Positions 21,018-32,796 are shown, counted from the stretch's first letter. The stretch is DNA of 64,000 bases from Wurfbainia villosa (GCA_025175895.1 CM046003.1:32013245-32077244), one strand, 5' to 3'. The notes: generated by a model not told the origin, from the letters alone. Numbers and translations: made by a program.

Positions 21018-22571
21018 ATGTTTGATAATATCTTTAAGTTAGGCTAGCCCATAAGCCCAACTAACCTCTTCTTATGCCAAAGCATAATGAAGGTTGTTTA
21101 ACTTAAACCCTTCATTCTCCCTCTTTGGCACACATCAAAAAGTCTCTCATTCTATATCCCATTCTTCAATGAGATCCTTCATTCTCCCCTTTTCCCAATC
21201 CTTCATTTTGAATCCCTTCATTTTCCTATGTGATAAAACCCTTAAATTTATCCATCATACCTTGATGGACAATCCCCCCCTAAAGATTTGCTCCCCCTTA
21301 ACCATTGCATCAACAATGCCTTTGAAGAGTTCTTAAGCCTATAAGAAATCTAAACAATCAAAAAATAAGGGCAAAAATTTAACCTTGAATTTTAACATCG
21401 CTTAAAATTTGATTCTTACCCTAATCAACTCTCATAATCATTTTCACTGAAAATATCACTCTTTCAATGCTTTTCTGAATATATTAGAGGGTTAAGAGTG
21501 GTTAGGGTACTTAGGCTTGTAGTTAAATGACCAATCTGAACTTATCAGTCCAAAAACTACTCTAATAGTCTACTGCTATTAGTAACCAGTCGACTGCACC
21601 TAGCACCAGTCGACTAGTTTTTGAACTTTTCATAAATCAAATTTCCAGTCGAATTTTACAAAAGAATAAGTAATTCTATATTTTTCGAAAAATCTTGAAA
21701 CTTCATACACACATTACTTATGCTAAATACTATGGGTAAAAAAATAGTTTTATATGAAAATACTCATTATTTTGAAAGAATGATATAAAGTTGAAAACCA
21801 TTGAAAACTTCAATATTTTTGCCTAACTTGTATCAATATTCTCAATGATGATTGCTATCAAAAGATAGACTTCACAAAGGTTTTCAAAATTATTTTAATT
21901 TTTTTAAAACCTTTTTTTAATCATGATCTATGGGTCAAGTGTACATGACTTGTACATTAGCTTTCCTCATGATTCATTTATATCATATTATGAGTTTGAA
22001 TTCATTTTGATGCATCATATAAGCACCTTGAATTTAACTCATTTTCCTACCATCTCACATCTATCTAGAGTATTTCAATACACACTCATTTTCCTGCCAT
22101 GCATGAATATGATCATGGCATATTAAATGTGCATAAGTTGAAAGTATTGCCAATGATACATGATGTCATGACATGATAAAAATAACCTAAGTATTAACAT
22201 GACATTTTAAATAATCATATGATACATGATATCATGACATAGATTATGACAAACAAAGCATGACAAATTTTATGATACCTAAGTCTTAAATCTAATTATC
22301 ATTATCTACAATTACGTCAAATACTAAACTTGACATAATAATGGACCAACTCCCTCGAGTGTGCCAAAATCCCAACTTGATACACTATTGACTCTAACTT
22401 AATTATGTCAATCATGATCAACTTTCAACCTTTCATTATTTCTATTGACACATCCTAAACTCTTTTAGGATCATAGTTCTAAATTTATTTTTAAAGTATC
22501 TCTAAAGTGTCAACTCTACTTTGGTTAGGTTAACTACCCTTCCATTTTAAGTTGACACACCCTATACCCAT
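21018..22571 (-). other. T3 non-coding region after gag
   Basis: 1.55 kb between gag and 3' LTR with no pol domain in any frame. It is AT-rich and holds a cluster of palindromic words around 22150-22260, such as CATGATATCATG-like and GTCATGACAT. The part 22100-22570 aligns with 45700-46480 of T9, so this is the normal structure of the family, not decayed pol. Confidence 0.7.
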
Positions 22572-24231
22572 CTAGTGTGAAAGGATCACACTACTAGGAA
22601 TCCAATATCTATTGAAGTTCATTGAATTTTCTAGGTAGTCACTAAGGATAACCTCCCTTGCTACTTTCTTAATGACTCTTCTAGGCTTCTTGAAAACCTC
22701 AGTCATTGAGGTCTCATCAAGGTTAACTTTAGGGATACCTTCCCTTATAACCTTCTTAGTGACTTTTCTAGGCTTTTTAAAAGCCTTAATCACTTGACTC
22801 TTATCAAGGTCAACTCTAGGGATGACTTCTCTTGTAATCTTGAGATTCCTAGACCTAAATTTAGTTCTATAGTTAAATGGAATACTATGGTAAGATGGTA
22901 AGTCTTCCTTAGGCTTAGGTTTGTATCTCAAACCCTTCTTTCCCTTTATGTAGATCTTGCCTACCAAAACTTAGGTTTTGTCCACTATACCCTTTAATCA
23001 TATTTTTTATCTTTTGAAGAGTCTTTTCTAAATTTTCAAGCTATGACCTCAAAGCTTAATTTTCTACTTCTAATACCTCAATTTTTATTTGTCCATTATT
23101 TATTTGGACATTCTTTCTCTTCCTACGCATATGTCTAGGCTTCTTTGGGTTATTGCCTAGATTTTTCTTATTCTTCCCATCCTTATCTAAACTTGGTCTA
23201 CCTATAAAGATTCTCATATTTTCCTTAGGTAGGCTAGTTCTTGAGGTAATTGGTCTAGAATTGTCCTTAAGCCTATTATCACGATGTTGAGCACTTAAAA
23301 GATAAAACTCATTACAACATTCATTTTATCATGATAAATTGAAATTTTATTGTAACTTGATACCTTTGGTTTCACCTTAGGAGCTCCCCCTACAATTGAG
23401 ATATCTACCTTATCCTTCCTAGTGTGTCTCCCCCTTGGATATTGGTTCTGGTAGTGTCCCTTCTTAATGCACGAGAAGCACACTATGTGCTCTTTTCCTT
23501 TGCGTACTAGGGTATCAACTCCCTTTAGCTTTTCCTTTGCCTTTGGTACAACTTGAATCATCTTCTTGATTCTTTTTAGACACTTACTTTTGTAGCGTCC
23601 TTTCTCGCTATACTCAAAGCAAATTATATGATCTTTATTTTTGATAATTTTACTTGAGTTACCTTCGATGATGAACGTAGGAAAGACACTCGAAGGTTCG
23701 TCTTCGGCTTTGGATGCGGAGGTTTCCTCTTGCTCCAGTGTCGATCGTCTATCCCTCCCCTTAATCCTAGAGGTGTATACTTCTTCATTTTCTTCCAACT
23801 CGAATGTTGAGCACCTCTCAACTTTTGAATCTTCAATGTTTCGAGTTGACGAGCTTTCTTCCTTGGACTCTTTCTCAACTCGTGTCGGTGAGGGTTCTTC
23901 ATAGAGCTTGACCCGTTTACTCAATAGTTCACTTGCGTCCTTATAATTACCTAACTTGGACAAAACTTCATTAGGTATTAAACTAACTAACATTTTCTTT
24001 ATCTTATCATTTGTCTTAGATTTTTGAAGTTGCTCCTCTGTCCATTTCTTTTCCTTTAGAATTCTTCTTTTCTTATCCTTTGGAGCCTCAAATCCTTCCA
24101 TCAAGACAAACCAATTTTCTATATCATTCATTAGAAAAATACTCCATTCTACCTTTCCAATATGCCAAATCATCACAGCCGAAAAGAGGTGGTTGTGCAA
24201 TACTATATCCCAGTCCATCGTTGAACTCCAT
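22572..24231 (-). pseudogene. T3 gag pseudogene with two zinc knuckles
   Basis: Gag of the T3/T9 family. The start at 24231 gives MEFNDGLGYSIAQPPLFGC, then AYWKGRMEYF; a frameshift near 24135 leads into the long open frame (24218-23295) with NDIENWFVLMEGFE, the UBN2-like region and an acidic Ser/Glu linker. Two CCHC knuckles follow: CFEYSEKGRYKSKC (Cys and His replaced by Tyr and Arg) and CFSCIKKGHYQNQY (last Cys lost). A coiled-coil region (about 23200-23000) is broken by stops. The last open part (22967-22572) has two full and one partial copy of a 29-residue basic repeat starting REVIPRVDLDK / REGIPKVNLDE, and ends RYWIPSSVILSH. Pol is absent downstream. Confidence 0.8.
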
Positions 24232-24289
24232 TGCTCTTGATGGATCCTCTAGCACGTGCTCCCTTGGTGATCAGTCTGTAGAAGAGCGA

Positions 24290-24304
24290 CCCACTCTGAT
24301 ACCA
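24290..24304 (-). promoter_or_regulatory. T3 primer-binding site (initiator tRNA-Met)
   Basis: Minus strand TGGTATCAGAGTGGG, two bases from the 5' LTR end at 24307. Confidence 0.88.
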
Positions 24305-24306
24305 AT

Positions 24307-25500
24307 TGTTGGGATCGATATGTTGCACTAGAGAGGGGTGAATAGCGTCTCGAACTTATTCTCTCCAACTCATTCTTCGATCGTATTTGTCGTTCTTGTC
24401 TACAATAGTTAATGCACAACGAAAACAAATATAAACAGAAATAACAAACTCACAAGCACAAAGCCAAGATTTTATGTGGTTCAGAATCCCCGATTCATAC
24501 TCCACAACCTAGCTCTAGGATAGTCTCACTATTTATCTCCTTCTCGAAAATTTTCAGAGGTGGAGAAACCTCTTACAAATCTTGAGCTTACAATACAAGA
24601 ACGAACAACCAAATACAAGTGTAAAGAAAACAAATTGAAATACATTAATGAAACCACACTTTACACAAGACTGTCGTGCTTGATCGCTTGTTTGGTTACT
24701 TTGGAATCCTTTTGAAGACCTGAAATGCAACAACACTTCCCTTAAATATTCCTAAGGAATTGACACTTGAAAATATCTTCAAGTCTTCCTTTTATAAGCT
24801 CTGCATCGGGTTGATTTCCGTTGACTAGTTGACTGACCTTACCCCTAGTCGACTGGTCACTTATCCATCGTCTCACAACGGCTTAATCCATGTTGAATTT
24901 CAGTCGATCAGTCGACTATCATAAGCCATCAATCAACTACCTAGTCGACTTAGAAATATTCTATGTTATGTCCGCTTAAAGCCAGTCGACTACTTCATCA
25001 CAGTAGTCGACTGCTTCATTGGAGCACTGTTTCTCAACTTCCCGAGCACCACAGTGGCCCGAGCACCTTAGTCAACCCGACTACCAACAGCTTGTTGACT
25101 GGTCCAAACCACCAGTCGACTGTCTGAGCACCCATCAGAGTTTTTTGAGTGTCGTGACTTCACTCACCCGAGTACTCCACCAGTCGACTGGTCAAGACCA
25201 CCAGTCGACTGGTACACCTCAAAACTGAGGTTTGACTTATCAAGTATGATCCTCTCATATTTGACACTTACCCATAGCCTAGACTTAAATATTTCAGCTT
25301 CTTCCATCAGCCTCACGCCTTTAGGATGCACCAAGTCCCTGACTTCTCATCCTTTGCACTAGCCTTCAAGTACTTCCTTCGGCTTTATTATCCTACTGAG
25401 TTTTCCTTTGTTAAGAGGTCATGCCTCCGAGACTTTCATTGCCAAGTCTTCACACTTGGACTTTCCTTTGCCAAGAGATCATGCCTTCGAGACTTCCATT
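24307..25500 (-). mobile_element. T3 5' LTR, truncated
   Basis: Starts TGTTGGGATCGATATG on the plus strand, with the end box CTAGAGAGGGGTGAATAGC, CAGTCGACTG-type palindromes (24820-25215) and the hairpin array (25385-25500). It stops inside the array; the outer ~280 bp present in the 3' LTR are missing. T2 RNase H begins at once, so one deletion removed the LTR end and adjacent T2 DNA. Confidence 0.85.
24788..24797 (-). promoter_or_regulatory. TATA box, T3 5' LTR
   Basis: Minus strand TTATAAAAGG, identical to the box in the partner LTR. Confidence 0.5.
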
Positions 25501-25683
25501 ATTGAGAAGAACCAAACACAGTGATACCAGATATCACTTTGTGAGAGACATTATTGAGAAAAATAAAGTAACTATCAATTATATTTCAACACACAACATA
25601 GTGGTTGATCCCTTCACCAAACCTATCACTAGATATTCCTTTATGGGACATAGAGAGTCATTGGGTTTGGGGATTATTTGATT
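25501..25683 (+). pseudogene. T2 RNase H C-terminus
   Basis: Short tail of Copia pol: RTKHSDTRYHFVRDIIEKNK, then INYISTHNIVVDPFTKPI, and a stop at about 25679-25681. The motif is the conserved end of Copia RNase H (RTKHIDIRYHF... and A/V-D-P-F-T-K). It fits as the missing end of the T2 pol gene interrupted at 5829; about 400 residues between, including the YxDD motif, have been deleted. Confidence 0.8.
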
Positions 25684-26288
25684 GACATTTCTCAAATTGT
25701 ACTTTATTGACAACGATGATGCTTAATGATTAATGATATATATTTATTCTTGTGCATTATTTGGTCACACCCATATTTTATGTAATGCACTTGTTATATA
25801 TATTATGTGATATAATAGATATGTCAGACATGCAAAATCAACTCTCTCACACGAGTGACCACCTCCAAGAGTGAAGATAAGATGATTTCTAGGTGTAAGA
25901 GGTTTTGAGAGTAATCTGCTAGAACTAAAGTCACCCTGATACTGTTAAGGATGAGATCATGTGCGACATGACTGACATGGCCGTAGTCACATCCGTGTTA
26001 CCTATAAGTAGCCAGGTTTAAGATCTTAGATATCACTTGCAATTTGTGATATTGTCTTTGAGAGATACTCTCTCTGAGATCTTTGGATAGAGTCTTATGT
26101 GTAGATTTAGTTCCATACCCGGACAGTGTTAGAGAAATCTAATATATGCCCTTATGAGAGATAGGGGATTAACACTATGTCATGTGTTTCATACCGCATG
26201 TGATAAAGTGGAAGTCATATTACTTGAGACAGTAAATGAATATCCCAGAGCCCTATAGTGTGAGAACCGAAATCCTCTTGGTGGTATT
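25684..26288 (+). other. T2 post-pol region
   Basis: About 600 bp without recognisable coding. It is T2 sequence as judged by continuity: it ends with GGTAT at 26284-26288, the TSD of the solo LTR, and continues after 28494. Confidence 0.55.
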
Positions 26289-28489
26289 GTTAGTAATATA
26301 TGAGAGATGTCCTAAGGCAATCGCCTTATGTATGAACCATTTATATGATAAATGAAGATTCACTATTTGAGTATACATGTTTTATGTATTTGATTGGATC
26401 TTAAACTCATTTACTGAATGTCCACGATATGATTCACAGCATGAGAGAATTTGTGATTGGATCACAACTAGTGAGTATCTCTACATGTGTAATTGTGATG
26501 TATCGGAATTATCCCTAGTCGATGAATTGATGGATTTGGACACCATCAATTCTGTCAAGACTAGCACGAGGTATACTCCTTGGTGTATCCAAGCAGCTGA
26601 TTCTCACTGGCTGGAGACATAGTGATGTCCGGAGTTGATCGTGGATGTTAGTTATGGTAACTAGTTCATTGGAGTGACCAGCCGTAAGACTTCATATGGT
26701 TCTCTGCATATATAGATATGTCAATGAAGTTCTTACTGTGGCTTAAGTGCGATGTTCCTTTGACTTGCGGTATTCAAGTCATCTTGATCATGGAGACTTA
26801 TGCTTTGACATCTTAAGCAAACATCTCTAAGGAGATGTGGACCCGGGATGATTGGGTATAAGTCGAAGTGATCGAAGGTGTTTGAATAGCCTATAAAGGA
26901 TTCACCACTCCTTGCGAGGAGATGTATACCCATGGCCTCTCGTCGGATTGTTACTAAAGTCTTTGGCCAAAGCAATACATGTTTAGAGTAAGGTACTCTT
27001 CGATACATGTGGAGTAACTAGAATCCGTAGGACGAGGAAATGATACTTGGGCTAGGTGTGACATAGTCAGCCTAGTGGGGACTGACACAATAGACCATGT
27101 CCTGAACCAAGTGGGTATAAGATGAGTGAAGGGAATGGGGCACGATTCATTCAAGCTACTGAAGGGTTTCAGAAATAGTTCTGGATCAACCGTTGATCTT
27201 TTCGGTTAATTGGGGATCATGATGTACTACTAGGTGCCACTCATGATCGTTCTATAATTAATGGTTAATTATAGACGGCCAACATAAACCGAGAACCTAT
27301 TTGGTCACACGCACAACGAGTGTAATCCAAAGGATTTAAAACGAGCTTGAGAATGAGATTCTCAGACCGAGAGACACTATGTTTGGTTGGACCAAACATA
27401 AAGCGAGCATGAAATTGTTTCAGTCGCAATGGAAGCGTGGATGGGCAGTGTCTTATGAAGACATAATGGATGGACCAAAATGGTTTGGTTCTAATCCAAT
27501 GGATGAGAATAAACCAAAGGGTTTGGTTTATATTAAACGAATGAACCAAAGGTTCGGTTCGTTTTAACTTAAAATAAACCATCATGGTTTGGTTTATTTT
27601 AACTTATCTTAATGGAGCGGGTTAACGGGCCTAATGGTTATGATTTAATAACCATTAAGAGAATTAGTTCTCTATAAAATAGGGCTTAAGGGTTTTTGTG
27701 AAAACCTAATTTGAGGCAACCCTAATTGGCCGCCCAACCCATCCTCCTTGTTGTTGGCGTCAACAACAAGGGCTGCCGCCCAACTTCATTGAGCTGCTGC
27801 CATCTCCTTGTCGGCGTCAAGTTTGGCGGTGAACCTCCGGCGACCCTCGGTGATCTCCCTTGGGTTCGGTGTAAAGGTGAGCCTCCATCTCTTCTTTAGC
27901 GGCGCTATTTCCTCCACCAAAGCTGTCCAGTTTTCTGGACAGCTTCTTCTCTCGTCGGAGCGTCGTTTGGGCGACGGTTAGTGCTCCGACAGCGGATAAC
28001 ATACCGGGGATTTGATCTCCGGTAATCCTCTGAGGTGGAGGACGAAGGATTCGTCAATCGGTTGACGAATACCTCTCCGGAGAAGCAAGTCTTGAGGACT
28101 TGTTTTAGGTCCGAATTTGGATTCGGACCGTGATCATCTCTCGATCACGTCGTCTTCAACACGAGGCTAGTAACCCGTACGAAGACGAAGCTCGTGGCTT
28201 GGCGAAGTCATCCCGAGGAGCTCGGCGTGGATACGGATAGAGACGATTCTTACGAGAATCGTTCCGGTTGATGCCGTTCCCGCTACACGTCATACGGAAG
28301 GTATAACGTAGTTTAATTTCTTTTATTGCAATTTTAATTTACGGTTATGTCTACACTTGTTGTAATAGCATGTGTGTGTTGTGTGTGTTGTAATAAATAG
28401 GAATATTTATTATTTTTATTGCTTCCGCTGTGCTCATGTTTACGAAACATGATCGAACACACACACGCCGCGGTGCCGGAAACCCAACA
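26289..28489 (+). mobile_element. T6 solo LTR
   Basis: 2201 bp, TGTTAGTAATATATG to CGGAAACCCAACA, flanked by a perfect 5-bp TSD GGTAT (26284-26288 and 28490-28494). No PBS follows and no PPT precedes, so it is a solo LTR left by LTR-LTR recombination. The TATA box sets the plus orientation. The superfamily cannot be told. Internal ATG frames (27265-27585) come from a degenerate TTTGG(T)-rich stretch and are not genes. Confidence 0.8.
27673..27680 (+). promoter_or_regulatory. TATA box, T6 solo LTR
   Basis: TATAAAAT in the context TTCTCTATAAAATAGGGC, about 815 bases before the LTR end. Confidence 0.5.
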
Positions 28490-28902
28490 GGTATTTCTTG
28501 TGCCCTTATTACTTTTGGTCATTTCTTGAGGTCCTGATTCCGTGTTTGTTACTTTAGTCTATTTACCGATGGTCTGGAAGATAAATTGATGTTTGAGAGA
28601 CAGGTCTAAGAAAGCAGCTGAGTTGAGACCGATAGATTCGTGTTTAGAAAAAAGAAGACCAATATACAATGCATCATTATCATATATTCATCGACTAGCC
28701 TTTTATGTTTATCCATGAAGGGATTAAACATATTAGTTAATATAATGTCGAGCAAAATATGGAGATTACTTTCGATGAGGAAAGAAGATCGATTGGATGT
28801 AATTAGTCTTGGATTTAGACGCATCGAGATTTTGTATCATATTAATGACCACTCAATCATCCTAATAGGTGCATTGAGCAGTTTTTTATTTGCAAGTGTA
28901 CT
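28490..28902 (+). other. T2 post-pol region, continued
   Basis: Sequence between solo LTR and hAT element. A 100-codon frame at 28640-28942 has no family match that I recognise and runs into the hAT end. Probably non-coding T2 DNA. Confidence 0.45.
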
Positions 28903-29120
28903 TAGGGTTGATTTGGTACGGTATACCAATTTTTTTATATGATACCATATACCGTACCAAAATTTTCAATATAAAAAATAATATATTGATACTGTACTAA
29001 AAATTTAGTATACCAAATATTCGATATACTGAATATTCGATATACTAAAAATTTAACCTGGTATAAAGTTTATACATATCAATACCGTACTGAAAATTCG
29101 GTATACTGTCTATATCAAAA
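28903..29120. repeat. T7 left terminal and subterminal repeats
   Basis: TAGGGTTG terminus, then many GGTATACC, GGTAC and ATACCG words, e.g. around 28918-28960 and 29040-29110. In hAT elements such subterminal motifs bind transposase. Confidence 0.75.
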
Positions 29121-29730
29121 TTATCATATATTCAATTGTCCACTAATTAGAGAAAAAAAATACAAAACAGCAAAAACAAGGAAACAATAAAGATAAACAA
29201 CAGATCAATAAAGAGAAACATAGATAATAATTATCTTCTTCAAAAACATCAAAAGCATATCACCTTAAACACTAAATTCTATACAAATTAGATTACACAA
29301 GAGAGACCAAAACATGATCGAGAATGAGAAGTATGATTTGCTATCTTGAGAAAATCACTTTGATGTCAACTGGGCACAACCAATCTACAAGCCACATGCA
29401 ATACCCCCTATCCATAATAATAAGACATTAACAAAGGAACAACAACACATACAATAAGATTTGAACAAAAAAACATACCAATCACCACCAACAACTAAAG
29501 TATTAATTACAAAAAGGAAATGCTTTGTGATTTATATTAGGTCGGATCAAGCTGCTTTCTAAAAGAAATTTTTTGACATTCAATCAGCAATATAAAATGT
29601 CTTACTCTTCAAGTTAGATTAAAGTGGAGGTGGAAATAGAACTAGTGCTGGCATGATTTCGTGGCATCTGTAGCTGTAAAAAGAAGCATTAAATTCATAT
29701 TAGATTAACAATGATAAATATTATTTAAAT

Positions 29731-31830
29731 TTAATTAAATAAAACACTCTTACTCTTTTTAATTTCTTCAATTTTCTTATATAATTCAAGATCATCATCT
29801 GTTGGATCTTTCCAAAAACTAAATTCTTCTGCTCTTAGCCAATCACTAGTGCACACTAATGCCTCCACCATTTTAGGACTCAAACTACTTCTAAAAGAAT
29901 CCACAATCCTTTTTCCCAAGCTAAAAGCAGACTCACTAACAACTGTTGAGCATGGAATTGTAAAAATATCCTTAGCAATAATTGAAAGGATTGGATACCT
30001 AGTTTCACTTCCTCTCCACCACTCTAAAAGATTGATTAGATCTTTTTCAATCTCATCGACTAGGTACTTATCCACTTCATTGGATATCTCTTGAAGTTGT
30101 TCTTCTTCATTATGTGCTTCCACATCATTAAACAACTCATCACAAAGACCACCAACACCATCACTAGTGCCACCATCCCCGCCATCACACTCTATTTGCA
30201 TACTTTGACTCTCAACATTCAATATATCATTTATTCCCTTGTACTCCATCCACAAAGTTACCAAGTTTTGTTTGACCTTATCAACGAACTCTTGAATCCT
30301 TGTAGAAGTACCTCCAAATTTTTTGATGTTGACTTTGATCATCTGAAGTTTGTTTCTTGGGTCTAAAATATTGCCAACAAATATCAAAGGGTTCATATTA
30401 TCCCAATTTCTCCAATACTTGTCAAACTTTAACTTCATTGCACATGCTACTTTTTGAAGAGTTGAATTTGAATCATCAATTCTCTTTCTCTCAATCTCAA
30501 CTTGCAGTGCAATCATTGATTGATAAATCAATTGGGATGTAGGACTTTTTGATGCACTTAGCTTCAAAGTGGCATCGTAAAACTTTTTCAGAAAGTGTAC
30601 AAAAGAATTTGCATTCTCCCAATCATCAACAATTGGAGGCCCCATCCTTTCTTTACCCTTTTCATCTTTTTCATGAAAATAATTCGTAAAAGGCAACCAT
30701 TCTTCGACCATCCTTTCAAACACCCTTCTATACTTTAATGCTATTTCAAGCATTTTATAAGTTGCATTCCATCTTGTTTTGACATCCATAGGTACTATTG
30801 ATGTACTAGAAAACTTGGCTAGCATGGCAAACTCTCGAAATTTATTCAACCTTGATGGGGAAGAATGAATGAAAACAATTGCATTCCTTATAGCTTTAAT
30901 AGAAACATTAAGTTCCTTCAAGCCATCCTTAACAATTAAGTTAAGTATATGACATGCACATCTCAAGTGCAAGTATTTTCCCTCAAACAACAATGACTTT
31001 TCACTTTTCATTCTTCTTTTCAAGTAATCAATTGCAGTGTCATTAGAGGAAGCATTGTCAACTATAATTGAAAAGATTTTTTCTATCCCCCACTCTCTAA
31101 GACAAACCTCAACCATCTTGCCAATTTCTTCCCCAACATGACTAGTGATTTTTGTGAAGTTAATTATTCTTTTATGTAACTTCCAATCACTATACAAAAA
31201 ATGAGCTGCCAATACCATGTAATTTATATTTTGAATGGATGTCTAAATATCAGTTGTGATACTTATCCTTTGGTCACAAATCACATTTTGTATCTTAGCT
31301 TTCTCAACTAAAAAAAGATCATAAATCATACTTGCAACTTTCTTTCGATCAGGAATTCTGAATCTCAGTTGTAATTCATGCAATAACTCTACAAATCCCT
31401 TCCCTTCGACAACTCTAAAAGACACTTCATCAACAATCACATACCTTGTTAATTTCAATTCACATCTTTTTTTATTATAAGTATGAGAAACCAAGGCACT
31501 TCCTTCTCCTATGGTCTCATTCGCCAATGTGGCTTGACTTTTATCATCCCCACTCATTTCATAAAAGCGGACTTGACTTACATCATTTTACTAAGTGGTT
31601 TTTTAATCCATTAGGACTTCCGTAAACTAGTGGGATCTCAACTTTGAAATATTTGCAAATCCCTATTTGTTGATTGCTCCCATCACAACTTCCTTTCTTC
31701 TTTTTCACAATGCTCCCAAAATATACTCCTGGATCGTTTAGGGGCTATAGGAATTTTTGATTTTAAAGATTTTCTTAATTGTTTTCGACCCATGGACTCC
31801 TGCATTTCAGATTCTATTGCGTTTGATGTT
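29731..31830 (-). pseudogene. T7 hAT transposase, nearly open
   Basis: Cut-and-paste transposase of the hAT superfamily, acting in the nucleus on the T7 ends. The main frame runs from 31557 to 29731 (608 codons) with a single TAG at 31240-31242, exactly at the Trp of the conserved TTDxWTS motif (seen as ITTDI-stop-TSIQN). Downstream are SDWKLHKRIINF, DNASSNDTAIDYLKRRM with a catalytic-region Asp, HLRCACHILNLIVKDGLK (C-x2-H), RWNATYKMLEIAL and the C-terminal hATC dimerisation domain YPILSIIAKDIFTIPCSTVV, then FSLGKRIV and LVCTSDWL. Upstream, 31740-31587 keeps a BED zinc finger remnant (ICKYF ... NGLKNHLVK-stop-C) with one Cys lost and stops. Length fits a plant hAT transposase of about 650-700 residues. 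Confidence 0.9.
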
Positions 31831-32189
31831 TGGGATAAACTTGGCAACGTATTAGACTCCATTCAGGAAAAAAACCAAATATTTTACTAGCTATATGAAA
31901 ACAATGAACTTGGTTAGTAGATCTACATAGAAAAAAAAGAAACCTGATGGAGATGTTAAATCCAAAAAAGAGAAGAAAAAGTTGGATCAGAGAGAAATCA
32001 AACCTTTGGCTTTCTTGTAGAAATCCAAAAATAGATCTTAATGGAGATGGCGAATACTTTAAGTAAATTGAGAAGAATTCTTTAGATTAGGGCAAAGACA
32101 AGAAATGGGACAAGGTCGACAAAGACACGAAATGAAAAGAAATAAAAATGAAACGAAGCTGATAGTTTTATTTTATTGGGTTAGAGAAT

Positions 32190-32354
32190 TTATTCAATAA
32201 TTTTGGTATACTGAAATACCAAAAACTTTTCGTTATTCGGTACAGTATAATACCATATCGAATTTTTTGGTATACCGTTAATATTGGTATATTCGGTATA
32301 TTTCGATATGGTACATATAGTATATTGAAATTTTTGATATTTTTCCCATCCCTA
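32190..32354. repeat. T7 right terminal and subterminal repeats
   Basis: Rich in GGTATAC, GGTATATTC and ATACC words, ending CATCCCTA, the inverted partner of the left terminus. The repeats on the two sides are in inverted relation. Confidence 0.75.
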
Positions 32355-32362
32355 AGTGTACT

Positions 32363-32692
32363 CGTAAGTCGCACGATGTTCAACTCTATGTGAAAGCCTG
32401 GTAGGGTGATGTGATGGATCATATGAGTTATGATTTAGTGATGAAAGATATATGCCCTCGTGTGCGAGTGGGAGATGCTGGTTGATTATGCCCACATTAG
32501 GATATGGAATAATGGTTAATCCCATTATCACCAATTAACAACTTCCCATATAAATATATATCAATTGCTTAAGAGAAGCAAATGATGTGTGCAAGGGTTG
32601 TGAGAAGGCAGTTGGAGAGTTTTTTCTTGTACAAGAGTTGTGCATGCAGGTAGACAGTGCAAGGTGCGAAGAGAACTCTCATCTCTTGTTAA
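32363..32692 (+). mobile_element. T2 PPT and start of T2 3' LTR
   Basis: After the hAT TSD, T2 continues to a purine tract GCGAGTGGGAGA (about 32465-32475... directly before 32476) and an LTR start TGCTGGTTGATTATGCCC. A TATA box lies at 32549-32556. The LTR is cut at 32692 by T8, whose TSD GTTAA (32688-32692) is T2 sequence. The rest of the LTR is at 41026. Confidence 0.6.
32549..32556 (+). promoter_or_regulatory. TATA box, T2 3' LTR
   Basis: TATAAATA in the context CCCATATAAATATATATC, about 75 bases after the LTR start. Confidence 0.45.
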
Positions 32693-32796
32693 TGTTGGTA
32701 CAACAATGCCCCAAGCATTTATGTCTTTTGATGTTTGGATAATCATTTATGGTTAGGCAATGTTTTGTGATCTAACTATGAATATGTCAAGTGACA

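Larger units (their letters stand above)
28903..32354 (-). mobile_element. T7 hAT transposon
   Basis: 3452-bp class II element with a perfect 8-bp TSD AGTGTACT (28895-28902 and 32355-32362). Terminal inverted repeats start TAGGGTTG (left) and TAGGGATG (right, read inward), as in hAT elements. Both subterminal regions are packed with GGTAT/ATACC words. It encodes one minus-strand transposase with the hAT dimerisation domain. It is inserted in the post-pol region of T2. Confidence 0.93.

Noticed and set aside
26289..28489. The solo LTR as the 3' LTR of T2
   Set aside because: It has its own perfect GGTAT TSD on both sides and no PPT before it; a PPT and LTR start continuing T2 lie at about 32465-32476.
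28640..28942. 100-codon plus-strand frame before the hAT element
   Set aside because: No recognisable domain, runs through the hAT terminus, and lies in T2 post-pol DNA; probably chance.
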